A stretch of 64,000 nucleotides of DNA, taken from contig NZ_SJJR01000001.1 of NCBI RefSeq assembly GCF_004331455.1, forward strand, positions 1 to 64,000, given 5' to 3'. The position numbers were made by a program, and so were the translations under genes. Each line of letters begins with the position of its first letter. Position 1 is the first letter of the stretch. Under the pieces are notes generated by a model. The model did no database searches. It was not told the DNA's origin and saw only the letters and a program-made list of their open reading frames with translations. Shown here piece by piece: positions 26,702 through 36,456 of the stretch. Source of the DNA: Micromonospora zingiberis (lineage in GTDB: Bacteria > Actinomycetota > Actinomycetes > Mycobacteriales > Micromonosporaceae).

Positions 26702-28213
26702 TCACGGTCGTACGGCGTAGAAACCCCGCCACGGCGCGCCGCCACCCCACAGCTGGTAGCCGCCGATGAGCGCCAGCAGGTAGGCCGCACCAGGCGGGCC
26801 GGCCAGCAGCCAGCCGCCCCCGGCCAGGGCGGCCAGCGCCAGCAGCATCTTCAGGTGCCGGCTCGCCGGCTCGGTGAAGCCCAGCGAGCTGAGCTCGACC
26901 GGACTCAGCTCGTAGTTGATGGGCGGCCGGCTGCGGGCGGTGCTCGCCGGCCAGAGGCGTCCCACCCCGGCCACGTCGACCAGATACATCCGCCGAAATC
27001 CTGGGCACCGGCGCAGTTCGACGGATGACGGCAGCCGCTCGGCACTCCACGGGTTGCGGTGCAGCCAGTGCACCAGTCGGCTATCCCAGACGACCCGCTG
27101 GTACCAGGTCCGGTCCTCGCTGCGTAGCTCAAGCCAGTATGACGTCGGCTCGGTGCCCCAGTGCAACTCCGCCACCCTGACGCTGGCCTGTGCGGGCCGG
27201 CCCCGGCGCAACGTGCCGAGCGTCCAGCGACCGAGCCGCCACGTCCACGCCCACGCCAGCACGAAGCCGGGCAGCAGCGCGATGTGGGCAAACACGATCC
27301 GCTGTGGTGGCTCGAACTCGAAGAACTCGGGGTACTCCGGCATGACCTCGTCCGGCCGGGTCGGGTCGTAGCGCAGCGGCACCTGGCCGCCCTCGCGATA
27401 GCTGTCGGCGTCTCGTGGCCTCCACCGCACTCGCCATTCGTCCCCCGCGTCGTCGTGGTAGGCGACCTCGATCCGGTCGTCCGCGCCGAGCCGCGTCGCG
27501 GTGACCGTGCCCAACGCGCTGGCGGTCAGCGGGGCGTCCTGCTGCCGTTCCCACTCCGCCAGGTACCACAGCGTGCCGGCGATGGTCGACCCGAGCAGCA
27601 GCCAGCCGGCCAGGACCTTCCAGATGACGAGGTTCGCCCGCTTGGGTCCGGCTGCCGTCGGCGCCCCGGCGGCGGTCACCTCCCGGGCGGACGGCGGGGG
27701 TACGTCGTCCCACTCCGCAGGGAGGCTGCGGGACTGGTCGGCGACCGCGGCGTGGGCGGGATCAACCGTGGGCGGCGTCACCACGTCGGTCCCACCGCGC
27801 AGGATGGGTCGGAGAAAGTGAATCCCGATGCCGAGGAAGGCGACGGCGACCCCGGCCAACCACCACCAGAGTTGGTCGTCGGTGTACAGGGTGTCCGCCG
27901 AGGGACCGCTGACCGTGCCCGCCACGGTCGTACCGTCTTCGAGGGGTGCCCGGAAGCGGTCGTGCAGCGTCACCGCGTCGATGCGGACGGCGCCATCGGC
28001 CGAGACGAACGGGCCCGAGCAGGTCCATTCCGGACCGTCGTCGGTGTCGGCGAAGACGCAGTCCTCGATGGTCACGTCGCCGGCCAGACCGCCGTGCTCC
28101 GCCCGGTACGAGTCGACCGCGATGACGGACATCCAGATCGCGCCACCGAAGCAGACCACGACGAGCGGAAGCAGCAACCAGTCGTGATACTCCAACCCCC
28201 GTACCCGACGCAC
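26702..28213 (-). CDS. Multi-pass membrane protein, DUF3592-like, function unknown
   Basis: A 503-residue protein. The GTG at 28213 follows a very purine-rich ribosome site (GGAGGGGGGAC); an extension to 28255 is possible. Transmembrane helices are visible at about 10-32, 108-130, 203-223, 315-340 and a closing pair at about 445-490. A short extracytoplasmic loop after helix 1 contains two Cys (EDCVF, WTCSG). A soluble segment (about 240-300) with VTATR and VPLRYDPTRPDEV resembles the DUF3592 type. There are no catalytic motifs. It is divergent from the DUF4253 gene. Confidence 0.65.
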   Translation of the reverse strand: MRRVRGLEYHDWLLLPLVVVCFGGAIWMSVIAVDSYRAEHGGLAGDVTIEDCVFADTDDGPEWTCSGPFVSADGAVRIDAVTLHDRFRAPLEDGTTVAGTVSGPSADTLYTDDQLWWWLAGVAVAFLGIGIHFLRPILRGGTDVVTPPTVDPAHAAVADQSRSLPAEWDDVPPPSAREVTAAGAPTAAGPKRANLVIWKVLAGWLLLGSTIAGTLWYLAEWERQQDAPLTASALGTVTATRLGADDRIEVAYHDDAGDEWRVRWRPRDADSYREGGQVPLRYDPTRPDEVMPEYPEFFEFEPPQRIVFAHIALLPGFVLAWAWTWRLGRWTLGTLRRGRPAQASVRVAELHWGTEPTSYWLELRSEDRTWYQRVVWDSRLVHWLHRNPWSAERLPSSVELRRCPGFRRMYLVDVAGVGRLWPASTARSRPPINYELSPVELSSLGFTEPASRHLKMLLALAALAGGGWLLAGPPGAAYLLALIGGYQLWGGGAPWRGFYAVRP

Positions 28214-28307
28214 CGTCCCCCCTCCCCCCGGATCGCCGGCATGCTGGCCCGACACTGTAGACGACCCCAGCGACCAACAGGCAGGACTCCCCGTCGCGCC
28301 GAGCGCC

Positions 28308-28368
28308 GTTGATCAAGAAGTTTTCGTCACCAAACCCCTGCCCCCGTGACGCAAACCTCTTGATCAAC
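28308..28368. repeat. Long imperfect palindrome (23-nt arms)
   Basis: Arms 28308-28330 and 28346-28368 pair over 23 positions with two mismatches around a 15-nt loop; each outer end reads GTTGATCAAGA. It lies between divergent genes, so it is not an obvious terminator. Its length and A/T-containing arms set it apart from the surrounding G/C-rich DNA and suggest a dispersed intergenic palindromic element. Confidence 0.7.
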
Positions 28369-28401
28369 CCCGGATGCGGGGGAGGGTGGGGGTGGGTCGA
28401 T

Positions 28402-29256
28402 ATGCTCGTGTTTGTGACGTCGCGGTTGGATGAGATGCCTGCGGAACTGCTGGAACTGTTCGGGGGCGAGGGGGCGCGGACGCTGGGCGTGCCGCTGCCG
28501 GCCGGGCGGACGGTGCGCGGTGACGAGGGTGCCGGCGAGCGGCCGGTGTTGTGGGTCAGCGACGACCCGGCACCGGCCGGGCTGTGGACCCGGCTGCACG
28601 CGGCGCATCCGCAGTCCGGGCTGTGGCCGCTGCTTCTGGACGGCCTCGACGGGGACGCCGCCCGCCCCTGGGACACCGGCGAGTTCTGGCCGATGCCGGC
28701 CCCACCCGCCCCGCACGACGCCGAGCGGCTGCTCGCCGGCGGGTGGGCCCGCTACACCGGCACGGACGACGACGACATGCTGGAGCCGGCCCAGCGGGAG
28801 GCGGTCACCGCCCCGTACGGCCGGGTCTGGCCGGGACTGGCCCCGACGGTGCCGACCCGGGTCGCGGCGCCGCAGCATGCCGACCACTGGGCCGAGCAAC
28901 TGTCCCAGGCCCAGCCCGGCATGCGGCTCGGTCTGGTGCCGGCGCGGCGGGGCAGTGACGCGTTGGCCGCCATCGGCTGGCAGGGCGCGATCAACTACAC
29001 CGGCCCCGCCGAGTTGTGCGCGGTGCTGGGTAGCTGGGAGGAGCGGTTCGGTGCCCGGGTGATCGGGGTCGGCTTCGCCGAGTTGTATCTCAGCGTCGCC
29101 GCGCCACCCGCCGACGTCGCCGAGGCGCTGCCGGTCGCCGCCGAACACTTCGCCCTCTGTCCGGACAACATCTGGCAGGGGCAGCGCCCGTGCACCCTGG
29201 CCGCCTACGCCGACCGGCTCGTCGACGCCCCCACCTGGGCGTTCTGGTGGGACTGA
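28402..29256 (+). CDS. DUF4253 domain protein
   Basis: A 284-residue cytoplasmic protein. The C-terminal half carries the DUF4253 hallmarks: GAINYTG, LGSWEERFGARVIGVGFAEL, a predicted helix with AEHFALCPDNIWQG, and the terminal WAFWWD. The function of this family is unknown. The ATG at 28402 was chosen since the frame upstream runs through the long palindrome; a GTG at 28414 is an alternative. It ends 9 bp from the convergent lipoprotein gene. Confidence 0.75.
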   Translation: MLVFVTSRLDEMPAELLELFGGEGARTLGVPLPAGRTVRGDEGAGERPVLWVSDDPAPAGLWTRLHAAHPQSGLWPLLLDGLDGDAARPWDTGEFWPMPAPPAPHDAERLLAGGWARYTGTDDDDMLEPAQREAVTAPYGRVWPGLAPTVPTRVAAPQHADHWAEQLSQAQPGMRLGLVPARRGSDALAAIGWQGAINYTGPAELCAVLGSWEERFGARVIGVGFAELYLSVAAPPADVAEALPVAAEHFALCPDNIWQGQRPCTLAAYADRLVDAPTWAFWWD

Positions 29257-29265
29257 GGAGCCTGG

Positions 29266-30114
29266 TCAGGCCGCCGGGTCCGGCTGCCGTTCGGTGACCA
29301 GGGTGACGAGGAACGCGGCGTGGTCGGTGGTCTGGTTCATCCCGATCGACCGGGTGGACTCGATGGTGACGTCGGGCGTGGCGATCAGCTGCTGCACGCC
29401 GCCGTCGTGCCGGTGCCGGTAGCCCGCGGGCACGCAGGAGCGCACGTCGGGTGAGCCGCCGTGGCGCAGGTTGAGGTCGCCGCTGACCAGGGTGGGCTGG
29501 TAGCGGGACCGGGAGTGCAACGCCGGGATGGCCGCGTCGAGCAGGTGCGCGCACTGGGCCAGGGCGAGGTCGGCGCTGGTGTACGCCAGGTGCGTGGTGC
29601 AGGTGAAGGAGACACCGAGAGCCTCGACGCAGAGCCAGGCCCGCTGCTCCGGATCGGCCGGGTCCTGCGCCGGGTAGAAGCCGTTGTGCACGGTGTGACC
29701 CCGGTACGGCGCGGGGACGTGCGCCACCACCCCGACGCCGTACTGCTCGCCGTTGACACAGCGGTACGGCTCGCCGGTGCGGCCGTTCCGGGCCGGCTGG
29801 AAGGCCGCCACCACGATGCCGTCGTGCACCCGCGTCATCGCCCGTTCCAGCACGTCGATGTCGCCGGCGCAGATCTCGTTGAGGGTCACGATGTCGGGCC
29901 GTTCGGCGCGGATCACCTCGGCGGCCCGGTCGACCGCCCGGCCGGTGAAGCAACCCTTCGCCATGCCGCTGTTGCACAGGTTCATCTGGAGCACCCCAAG
30001 CCGGATGCTCTCGGCGGGACGGGCCACCGAGCAGCCGGCCAGCAGCGCGGCGACGAGGAGCGGGCCGACGACGGCCCGCAGTGACCGGCGAATCTGGTAC
30101 GGACGAACAGCCAT
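29266..30114 (-). CDS. Lipoprotein of the endonuclease/exonuclease/phosphatase fold
   Basis: A 282-residue protein with a lipobox, LLAGC (Cys about 27), placing it on the outer face of the membrane. The remainder fits the EEP (DNase I-like) fold: LGVLQMNLCNSG at the first strand, DIVTLNEIC with the metal-binding Glu, VSGDLNLRH (the D-N pair), and closing TTDHAAFLV with the catalytic His. Likely substrates are nucleic acid or phosphodiester metabolites outside the cell. ATG at 30114 preferred over an upstream in-frame start for its good signal sequence. Confidence 0.8.
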   Translation of the reverse strand: MAVRPYQIRRSLRAVVGPLLVAALLAGCSVARPAESIRLGVLQMNLCNSGMAKGCFTGRAVDRAAEVIRAERPDIVTLNEICAGDIDVLERAMTRVHDGIVVAAFQPARNGRTGEPYRCVNGEQYGVGVVAHVPAPYRGHTVHNGFYPAQDPADPEQRAWLCVEALGVSFTCTTHLAYTSADLALAQCAHLLDAAIPALHSRSRYQPTLVSGDLNLRHGGSPDVRSCVPAGYRHRHDGGVQQLIATPDVTIESTRSIGMNQTTDHAAFLVTLVTERQPDPAA

Positions 30115-30240
30115 GCACCCGCCCTGCGCGTAAAGGGGTGGCAAGCCTATCGGCACCTCCGGTCCGGCCAGCCGGCGTCATCGCCCTCCGCGATCAGGTG
30201 GCCGCACGGGGTGATCAGCCGCCGCTCTGCCGGTAGCGGA

Positions 30241-30363
30241 ATTCCCTGGCCCGCCGACCGGTTGGCCGACGCCCGACTCGTCACCATCACCGCCGGTCAT
30301 CTGGTGCACGTCACCGCGCCGGAGGCGTACCTCGACGCGGTGAACACGTTCCTCGCCGGGTGA
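30241..30363 (+). pseudogene. C-terminal fragment of an alpha/beta hydrolase
   Basis: The last 41 codons before the TGA at 30361 read as the end of an alpha/beta hydrolase (RLADARLVTITAGHLVHVTAPEAYLDAVNTFLAG), including the catalytic-His context GHLVH. Upstream the frame is open but loses all similarity and has no start, and the region is the promoter side of the lipoprotein gene. It is treated as a gene relic. Confidence 0.55.
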
Positions 30364-30368
30364 CGGGG

Positions 30369-31763
30369 TCAGCCGCGCAGCGGATAGGGGATGAAGGTGC
30401 TGCGGTTCTCGTCGAGGTCCAACTGCCGGCTGATCGGTGGGGCGGCGCGTTGTGGGCAGGTCATCCGCTCGCAGGTCTTGCAGCCCGGCCCGATCGGCGT
30501 GGCGGCCTCGGCGGCGTGCAGGTCGACCCCGGTGGAGTAGACCAGCCGGCTGGCGTGCCGGGTCTCGCAGCCCAACCCGATCGCGTACACCTTGCCGGGC
30601 TGGCCGTATCCGCCGTGGTGTCGGGTGATGGTGCGGGCGATCCACAGATAGCGTTGCCCGTCCGGCATCGCCGCGACCTGGGTGACCACCCGACCGGGGG
30701 AGCTGAACGCCTCGTACACGTTCCACAGCGGGCAGGTGCCGCCGGTGCGGGAGAACGGGAAGCCGGTGGCGGACTGCCGTTTCGACATGTTGCCGGCCCG
30801 GTCGACCCGGACGAAGGAGAACGGCACCCCGCGCGCCCGGGGCCGCTGCAACGTGCTGAGCCGGTGACAGACCGTCTCCCAGCCGATCGCGTAGTGCTGG
30901 GTGAGCAGTTCGATGTCGTAGCGGCGCTGCTCGGCGGCGGTCAGGAACTGTTCGTACGGCAGGATCAGCGCGGCGGCGAAGTAGTTGGCCAGCCCGACCC
31001 GGGTCAGGATCTGGGTCTGCACGTCGTCGAAGCTCTCCGACTCCACGATCTCGTCGATGACGTCGGCGAACTCCAGCAGGGCGATCTGCGCGGCCATCCG
31101 CATCGCCTCCTGCCCGCCGCGCAGCGAGGTGGACAGGTGCAGGGTGCGGGTCTGTGGCCGGTAGCGGTGCAGGTCGCCGCCGAGCGCCCCGTCGTCCTCG
31201 CGCAGGATGCGTACCCCGTGTCGCTGCGCCAGCCGGTCGCGCAGCCGGCCACGGACCTCACCGCGTCGTAGCCCCATGGCGGCGGCCAGCCGTTCGGCCT
31301 CCTCGTCCATCTCCGGTACGTAGTTCTGCCGCCGGTAGAAGAATTCGGTGACCTGGTCGTGCGGGCTGCGGCCGAGCCGTTCCCGGTCGCCGACCAACTC
31401 GGCGAGTTGCTCGTCGGCCTGCTGGTAGCGGCGGTGCAGGTCGATGACGGCGGCGGCCACCTCGGGCAGCCGGGTGGCCAACTCGGTCAGCTCGGCGAGG
31501 CCGGCCCGGTGGGGCAGCGCCTCGCGTAGCCCGGTGACCAGGCGCGGGGTGTCGTGGGCGGCGAACACCGTGGGGTCGACGCCGAAGAGTTCGGTGATGC
31601 GCAGCAGCACCGGCACGGTCAGCGGTCGGGTGTCGTGCTCGATCTGGTTGAGGTAGCTCGCGGAGATGTTCAGGTGCCGGGCGAGTTCGGTCTGGCTGAG
31701 CGCGCGTTCCTCGCGCAGCCGGCGCAGCCGCGCCCCGGCGAACGTCTTGGTAATCGCTCCCAC
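30369..31763 (-). CDS. ramB: RamB-like regulator of acetate metabolism (XRE + ScfR family)
   Basis: A 464-residue transcription factor. N-terminal XRE helix-turn-helix (about 9-65: RLRRLREERALSQTELA, ISASYLNQIEHD), a central IrrE/ImmA-like region (about 150-280) and a C-terminal ScfR domain ending in a Cys cluster, CKTCERMTCPQ. In corynebacteria and mycobacteria RamB controls the glyoxylate-cycle genes; here it is divergent from aceA, which supports the same role. The GTG at 31763 directly follows GGGAG, so either initiation is unusual or the message is leaderless. A RamB-like site lies in the divergent region. Confidence 0.85.
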   Translation of the reverse strand: MGAITKTFAGARLRRLREERALSQTELARHLNISASYLNQIEHDTRPLTVPVLLRITELFGVDPTVFAAHDTPRLVTGLREALPHRAGLAELTELATRLPEVAAAVIDLHRRYQQADEQLAELVGDRERLGRSPHDQVTEFFYRRQNYVPEMDEEAERLAAAMGLRRGEVRGRLRDRLAQRHGVRILREDDGALGGDLHRYRPQTRTLHLSTSLRGGQEAMRMAAQIALLEFADVIDEIVESESFDDVQTQILTRVGLANYFAAALILPYEQFLTAAEQRRYDIELLTQHYAIGWETVCHRLSTLQRPRARGVPFSFVRVDRAGNMSKRQSATGFPFSRTGGTCPLWNVYEAFSSPGRVVTQVAAMPDGQRYLWIARTITRHHGGYGQPGKVYAIGLGCETRHASRLVYSTGVDLHAAEAATPIGPGCKTCERMTCPQRAAPPISRQLDLDENRSTFIPYPLRG

Positions 31764-31978
31764 CTCCCGTCCCGGCGGTTTTGTCGAACCACATTAGCAC
31801 TGCTGCCAATAAGGGCTTTAACAACTTCGCAAAATGGCTCGTCAGGTTTTCAAGAATTGGCATTTTCCGTCTCTCGACCCGATCGGCGCACCGTGTGACC
31901 GTGGGCTACACACCGGCGGCCCGGCAGCGGCGCGCAGCGGCCACGGTGTGGCCACGAATTGTGAAGGGATGAGAAACG
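31764..31978. promoter_or_regulatory. ramB-aceA divergent promoter with candidate RamB site
   Basis: AACTTCGCAAA at 31823-31833 resembles the published RamB motif (core AAxTTTGCAAA). It sits in an A/T-rich patch (31790-31870) that should contain both promoters. The aceA ribosome site is GAAGGGATGAG near 31964. Confidence 0.45.
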
Positions 31979-33250
31979 ATGCCTACTCCGGTCGAGCAGT
32001 TGCAGCACGAATGGGACACCAACCCCCGCTGGCGGGGAGTGCGCCGGAGCTACCGCGCCGAGGACGTGGTGCGGTTGCGCGGCGCGATCCAGGAGGAGCA
32101 CACCCTGGCCCGGCACGGGGCGAACCGGCTGTGGCGGCTGTTGAACAGCGAGGACTACATCCACGCCCTCGGTGCCCTCACCGGCAACCAGGCCGTGCAG
32201 ATGGTCCGGGCCGGCCTCAAGGCGATCTACCTGTCCGGCTGGCAGGTGGCCGCCGACGCCAACCTGGCCGGGCACACCTACCCGGACCAGAGCCTCTACC
32301 CGGCCAACTCGGTGCCGGCCGTGGTCCGCCGGATCAACAACGCGCTGCTGCGCGCCGCCCAGATCACCACCGCCGAGGGGGACACCTCGGGAATCGACTG
32401 GCTGGCCCCGATCGTCGCCGACGCCGAGGCCGGCTTCGGTGGCGTGCTCAACGCGTACGAGCTGATGAGCGGAATGATCGCGGCCGGCGCCGCCGGGGTG
32501 CACTGGGAGGACCAACTCGCCGCCGAGAAGAAGTGCGGCCACCTGGGCGGAAAGGTGCTCATCCCGACCGGCCAGCACATCCGCACCCTGGAGGCGGCCC
32601 GGCTGGCCGCCGACGTGGCCGGGGTGCCGACGGTGGTGGTGGCCCGCACCGACGCCCAGGCCGCCACGCTGCTCACCACCGACGTGGACGAGCGCGACCG
32701 CCCCTTCGTCACCGGTGAGCGCACCGCCGAGGGCTTCTACCGGGTGCGCAACGGCGTCGAGCCGTGCATCGCCCGAGGGCTGGCGTACGCCCCGCACGCC
32801 GACCTGCTCTGGATGGAGACCAGCACCCCCGACCTGGAGGTGGCCCGCCGCTTCGCCGAGGCGATCAAGGACGAGTACCCGGACCAACGGCTGGCCTACA
32901 ACTGCTCGCCGTCGTTCAACTGGCGAAAGCACCTCGACGACGCCACCATCGCCAAGTTCCAGCGGGAACTCGGCCACATGGGCTACAAGTTCCAGTTCAT
33001 CACCCTGGCCGGCTTCCACGCCCTGAACTACTCGATGTTCGACCTGGCCCGGGGCTACGCCACCGACGGCATGCCGGCCTACGTCTCGCTCCAGGAGCGG
33101 GAGTTCGCCGCCGAGGCGGCCGGCTACACCGCGGTCAAGCACCAGCGGGAGGTGGGCACCGGCTACTTCGACCTGATCAGCACCGTGCTCAACCCCGCCG
33201 CCGAGACCACCGCGCTGCGCGGCTCCACCGAGGAGGAGCAGTTCTCATGA
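31979..33250 (+). CDS. aceA: Isocitrate lyase
   Basis: A 423-residue enzyme that splits isocitrate into glyoxylate and succinate, the first step of the glyoxylate shunt. The active-site loop [10 protein letters not shown] carries the catalytic Cys near residue 186; NCSPSFNW and the substrate motif ARTDA are present. The length fits the short bacterial class. ATG with GAAGGGATGAG upstream. It overlaps the malate synthase start by ATGA, so the two are translationally coupled, and it is controlled from the shared region with ramB. Confidence 0.97.
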   Translation: MPTPVEQLQHEWDTNPRWRGVRRSYRAEDVVRLRGAIQEEHTLARHGANRLWRLLNSEDYIHALGALTGNQAVQMVRAGLKAIYLSGWQVAADANLAGHTYPDQSLYPANSVPAVVRRINNALLRAAQITTAEGDTSGIDWLAPIVADAEAGFGGVLNAYELMSGMIAAGAAGVHWEDQLAAEKKCGHLGGKVLIPTGQHIRTLEAARLAADVAGVPTVVVARTDAQAATLLTTDVDERDRPFVTGERTAEGFYRVRNGVEPCIARGLAYAPHADLLWMETSTPDLEVARRFAEAIKDEYPDQRLAYNCSPSFNWRKHLDDATIAKFQRELGHMGYKFQFITLAGFHALNYSMFDLARGYATDGMPAYVSLQEREFAAEAAGYTAVKHQREVGTGYFDLISTVLNPAAETTALRGSTEEEQFS

Positions 33251-34857
33251 GGTACGAGATCATCGGCCCGCTGGCCGAGCGCTTCGACGAGGTGCTCACC
33301 CCCGAGGCGCTGGAGTTCCTGGTCACCCTGGACAGCGAGTTCGCCGCCCGGCGGGTGGCCCTGCTGGACACCCGCCGGGCGCGGCGGGACCGGTTCGCCA
33401 CCGGCCAGCTGCCCGACTTCCTGCCCGAGACCGTCGGCGTGCGCGCCGACCCCACCTGGCAGGTGGCGCCGCCGGCACCCGGGCTGACCGACCGGCGGGT
33501 CGAGATCACCGGCCCGCCGGACCGCAAGATGACCATCAACGCGCTGAACTCCGGCGCCCAGGTGTGGCTCGCCGACTTCGAGGACGCCACCGCCCCGACC
33601 TGGGACAACGTCATCGGCGGTCAGCTCAACCTGATGGACGCCCTGGACCGGCGGATCGACTTCACCGACCCGCGTGGCAAGCGGTACGCCCTCGGCGAGG
33701 AGTTGGCCACCATCGTGGTCCGCCCGCGCGGCTGGCACCTGGTGGAGAAGGGCATCGTGGTGGACGGGCGGCCGATCTCGGCCAGCCTGGTCGACTTCGG
33801 GCTCTACCTGTTCCACTGTGCCCGCCGGCAACTCGCCGCCGGTGCCGGACCGTACTTCTACCTGCCGAAACTGGAGTGCCACCGCGAGGCGCGGCTGTGG
33901 AACGACATCTTCGTCTTCGCCCAGCACTACCTGCGGCTGCCGCAGGGCACCATCCGGGCGACCACGCTGATCGAGACGATCACCGCCGCCTTCGAGATGG
34001 AGGAGATCCTCTACGAGCTACGGGAACACTCGGCCGGGTTGAACGCCGGCCGGTGGGACTACATCTTCAGCATCATCAAGAACTTCGGGCAGTGGCCGGA
34101 CTTCGTCCTGCCGGACCGGGCCGCGGTCACCATGACCGTGCCGTTCATGCGCGCGTACACCGAGCTGCTGGTGCGGACCTGTCACCGGCGCGGCGCGCAC
34201 GCCATCGGCGGGATGGCCGCCCTCGTGCCCAGCCGGGACCCGGAGGTCAACGAGACCGCGCTGGCCCGGGTGCGGGCGGACAAGCAGCGGGAGGCCGGCG
34301 ACGGGTTCGACGGCTCCTGGGTGGCCCACCCCGGCCTGGTGCCGACCTGTCGGGAGGTGTTCGACGCGGTGCTCGGTGAGCGCCCGAACCAGCTCGACCG
34401 TCGACGCGACGAGGTGGAGGTGACCGCCGCCGACCTGCTCTCGGTGGACAAGACGCCGGGCCAGGTCACCGAGGCCGGCGTACGGTCCAACATCGCGGTG
34501 GCGCTGCACTACATCGACGCCTGGCTCGGCGGTGCCGGCGCGGTGGCGCTGTGGAACCTGATGGAGGACGCCGCGACCGCCGAGATCGCCCGCTGCCAGG
34601 TGTGGCAGTGGCTGCACCACGGCACGCCGCTGGCTGACGGGGGCAGCGTCACCTCGGACCGGGTGCGGGCCATGCTCGCCGAGGAACTGGCGGCGTTGAC
34701 CGAGGGGCGTGGGGACGCCGAGCGGCAACGCGCCGAACAGGCGGCGCGCATCGTCGAGGAGACCGCGTTGGGTGAGGACCTGCCGGCCTTCTTCACCACC
34801 GGCGCGTACGCCCGGCACCTGGGCCCGCGTCGTCGGTCCGTCGCGGCGGCCGGCTGA
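33247..34857 (+). CDS. aceB: Malate synthase A
   Basis: A 536-residue enzyme that condenses glyoxylate with acetyl-CoA to give malate. The ATG at 33247 overlaps the aceA stop. Motifs: [10 protein letters not shown] (Mg/substrate), [14 protein letters not shown] with the active-site Arg, NYIFS-like [19 protein letters not shown], and [11 protein letters not shown]. The length and absence of the malate synthase G insertion put it in isoform A. The aceA-aceB order and overlap make a complete shunt operon. Confidence 0.97.
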   Translation: MRYEIIGPLAERFDEVLTPEALEFLVTLDSEFAARRVALLDTRRARRDRFATGQLPDFLPETVGVRADPTWQVAPPAPGLTDRRVEITGPPDRKMTINALNSGAQVWLADFEDATAPTWDNVIGGQLNLMDALDRRIDFTDPRGKRYALGEELATIVVRPRGWHLVEKGIVVDGRPISASLVDFGLYLFHCARRQLAAGAGPYFYLPKLECHREARLWNDIFVFAQHYLRLPQGTIRATTLIETITAAFEMEEILYELREHSAGLNAGRWDYIFSIIKNFGQWPDFVLPDRAAVTMTVPFMRAYTELLVRTCHRRGAHAIGGMAALVPSRDPEVNETALARVRADKQREAGDGFDGSWVAHPGLVPTCREVFDAVLGERPNQLDRRRDEVEVTAADLLSVDKTPGQVTEAGVRSNIAVALHYIDAWLGGAGAVALWNLMEDAATAEIARCQVWQWLHHGTPLADGGSVTSDRVRAMLAEELAALTEGRGDAERQRAEQAARIVEETALGEDLPAFFTTGAYARHLGPRRRSVAAAG

Positions 34858-34862
34858 CCAAC

Positions 34863-34907
34863 GGCGGTGACGTCGGGGCCGCCCTGCCCGGCCCCGACGT
34901 CACCGCC
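34863..34907. terminator. Bidirectional terminator between aceB and sthA
   Basis: A perfect 18-bp stem (34863-34880 with 34890-34907) and a 9-nt loop fill the gap between the convergent genes and end exactly at the sthA stop codon. Confidence 0.85.
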
Positions 34908-36311
34908 TCAACCGTCGATGCGGGTGATGTTGCGGATCTTGTTGGCGGCGTCCAGCGCGGCCACCTTGTACGCCTCGGCCAGTGTCGGGTAGTTGAAGAC
35001 CGCGTCGACCAGGTAGTCGACCGTGCCGCCGCAGCCCATCACCGCCTGCCCGATGTGGACGATCTCGGTGGCGCCGGTGCCGAAGACGTGTACGCCGAGC
35101 AGGCGCCCGTCGTCCGGCGAGACGAGCAGCTTCAACATCCCGTACGAGTCGCCGACGATCTGACCCCGGGCCAGCTCGCGGTAGCGTGCGATGCCCACCT
35201 CGAACGGGGTGGCGCTGTCGGTCAACTCCTCCTCGGTCTTGCCGACGAAGCTGATCTCCGGAATCGTGTAGATCCCGATCGGCTGCAGCCCGTGCATCGC
35301 GCGCACCGGCTCGCCGCAGGCGTGCTGCGCGGCCAGCCGGCCCTGCTCCATCGACGTCGACGCCAGCGCCGGGAAGCCGATCACGTCACCGACGGCGTAG
35401 ATGTTCTCCACGCTGGTGCGGTAGTTCGCGTCGACCTCGATCCGGCCCCGCCGGTCGGCGGTCAACCCGGCCGCCTCCAGCGCCAGGTCGTCGGTCTGGC
35501 CCTGCCGTCCGGCGGAGTACATGACCGTGTCCGCGACGATCTTCTTGCCGCTCTTGAGGATGCACAGCGCGGCGGTCTGGTGCTTCTCCACCGCGGCGAC
35601 CTCCTCGCCGAAGCGGAACGTGACCGACAGGTCGCGCAGGTGGTACCGGAGCGACTCGATGATCTCCTCGTCGCAGAAGTCGAGCATCTTCTCGCGGCGC
35701 TCGACCACCGTCACCTTCGTGCCGAGCGCGGCGAACATGGAGGCGTACTCCATGCCGATCACCCCGGCGCCGACCACCACCATGCTGCGCGGCACGGCCT
35801 GTAGGTTGATCACTCCGTCGGAGTCCACGATGGTCCGGTCGTCGAAGTCGACGCTGTCCGGGCGGGCCGGGCGGGTGCCGGCGGCGATGATGGCCTTCGC
35901 GAAGGTGACCTTTGACTCGCGGCCGGATCCGCCGTCGACCCAGACCGAGTGGGCGTCGGCGAACCGCCCGGTGCCGGTGATCATCGCGATCCGGTTGCGG
36001 GCGAGCTGGTTGCGGATCACGTCGGTCTGCCGGTTGATCACGTGTTGGGTGCGGGCGGCCAGGTCGCTGACGGTGATCTCGTCCTTGACCCGGTAGCTGC
36101 TGCCGTAGAGGTCCCGTTGGCTCAGCCCGGTGAGGTAGAGCACGGCCTCGCGGAGCGTCTTGGACGGGACGGTGCCGGTGTTGATGCACACCCCGCCGAT
36201 CATGTCGGGCCGTTCCACGAGGCCGACCCGGCGGCCGAGCTTGGCGGCGGCGATGGCGGCCTTCTGACCGCTGGGTCCGGAGCCCAGCACCAACACGTCG
36301 TAGTCGTACAC
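34908..36311 (-). CDS. sthA: Soluble pyridine nucleotide transhydrogenase (Si-specific)
   Basis: A 467-residue FAD-dependent enzyme moving reducing equivalents between NADPH and NAD. FAD motif [11 protein letters not shown] (about 8-18). The redox-site segment [13 protein letters not shown] has a single Cys, as in SthA, so it is not a dithiol disulfide reductase. The second nucleotide site is [21 protein letters not shown] in [15 protein letters not shown]-terminal dimer helix with [13 protein letters not shown]. The length matches E. coli SthA. Its position beside the glyoxylate shunt suits redox balancing during acetate growth. Confidence 0.93.
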   Translation of the reverse strand: MYDYDVLVLGSGPSGQKAAIAAAKLGRRVGLVERPDMIGGVCINTGTVPSKTLREAVLYLTGLSQRDLYGSSYRVKDEITVSDLAARTQHVINRQTDVIRNQLARNRIAMITGTGRFADAHSVWVDGGSGRESKVTFAKAIIAAGTRPARPDSVDFDDRTIVDSDGVINLQAVPRSMVVVGAGVIGMEYASMFAALGTKVTVVERREKMLDFCDEEIIESLRYHLRDLSVTFRFGEEVAAVEKHQTAALCILKSGKKIVADTVMYSAGRQGQTDDLALEAAGLTADRRGRIEVDANYRTSVENIYAVGDVIGFPALASTSMEQGRLAAQHACGEPVRAMHGLQPIGIYTIPEISFVGKTEEELTDSATPFEVGIARYRELARGQIVGDSYGMLKLLVSPDDGRLLGVHVFGTGATEIVHIGQAVMGCGGTVDYLVDAVFNYPTLAEAYKVAALDAANKIRNITRIDG

Positions 36312-36420
36312 GAGCGTAAGCGTCGCAAGATGTGCTGGCCGGCGCCAGACCTGCCGCCCGCCTGGGACAAGGGTTTACCTACCCGGAACGTTGCCGGCGC
36401 CGGTGGTGCCCCGGACGAGC

Positions 36421-36456
36421 TTGACGTGCAAGCATCTGCTTGCCTATTGTTCGGTG
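36421..36456 (+). promoter_or_regulatory. ArsR-VOC promoter with operator inside the spacer
   Basis: TTGACG (36421-36426) and TATTGT (36445-36450) are separated by 18 bp. The spacer is almost wholly occupied by the palindrome GCAAGCA-tc-TGCTTGC (36428-36443). The GTG at 36457 lies 6 nt past the -10, so the transcript is probably leaderless. Bound repressor would block the polymerase directly. Confidence 0.6.

Noticed and set aside
34908..36311. Lipoamide dehydrogenase or mycothione reductase
   Set aside because: Redox segment has only one Cys ([13 protein letters not shown]), so disulfide reduction is unlikely; SthA fits.
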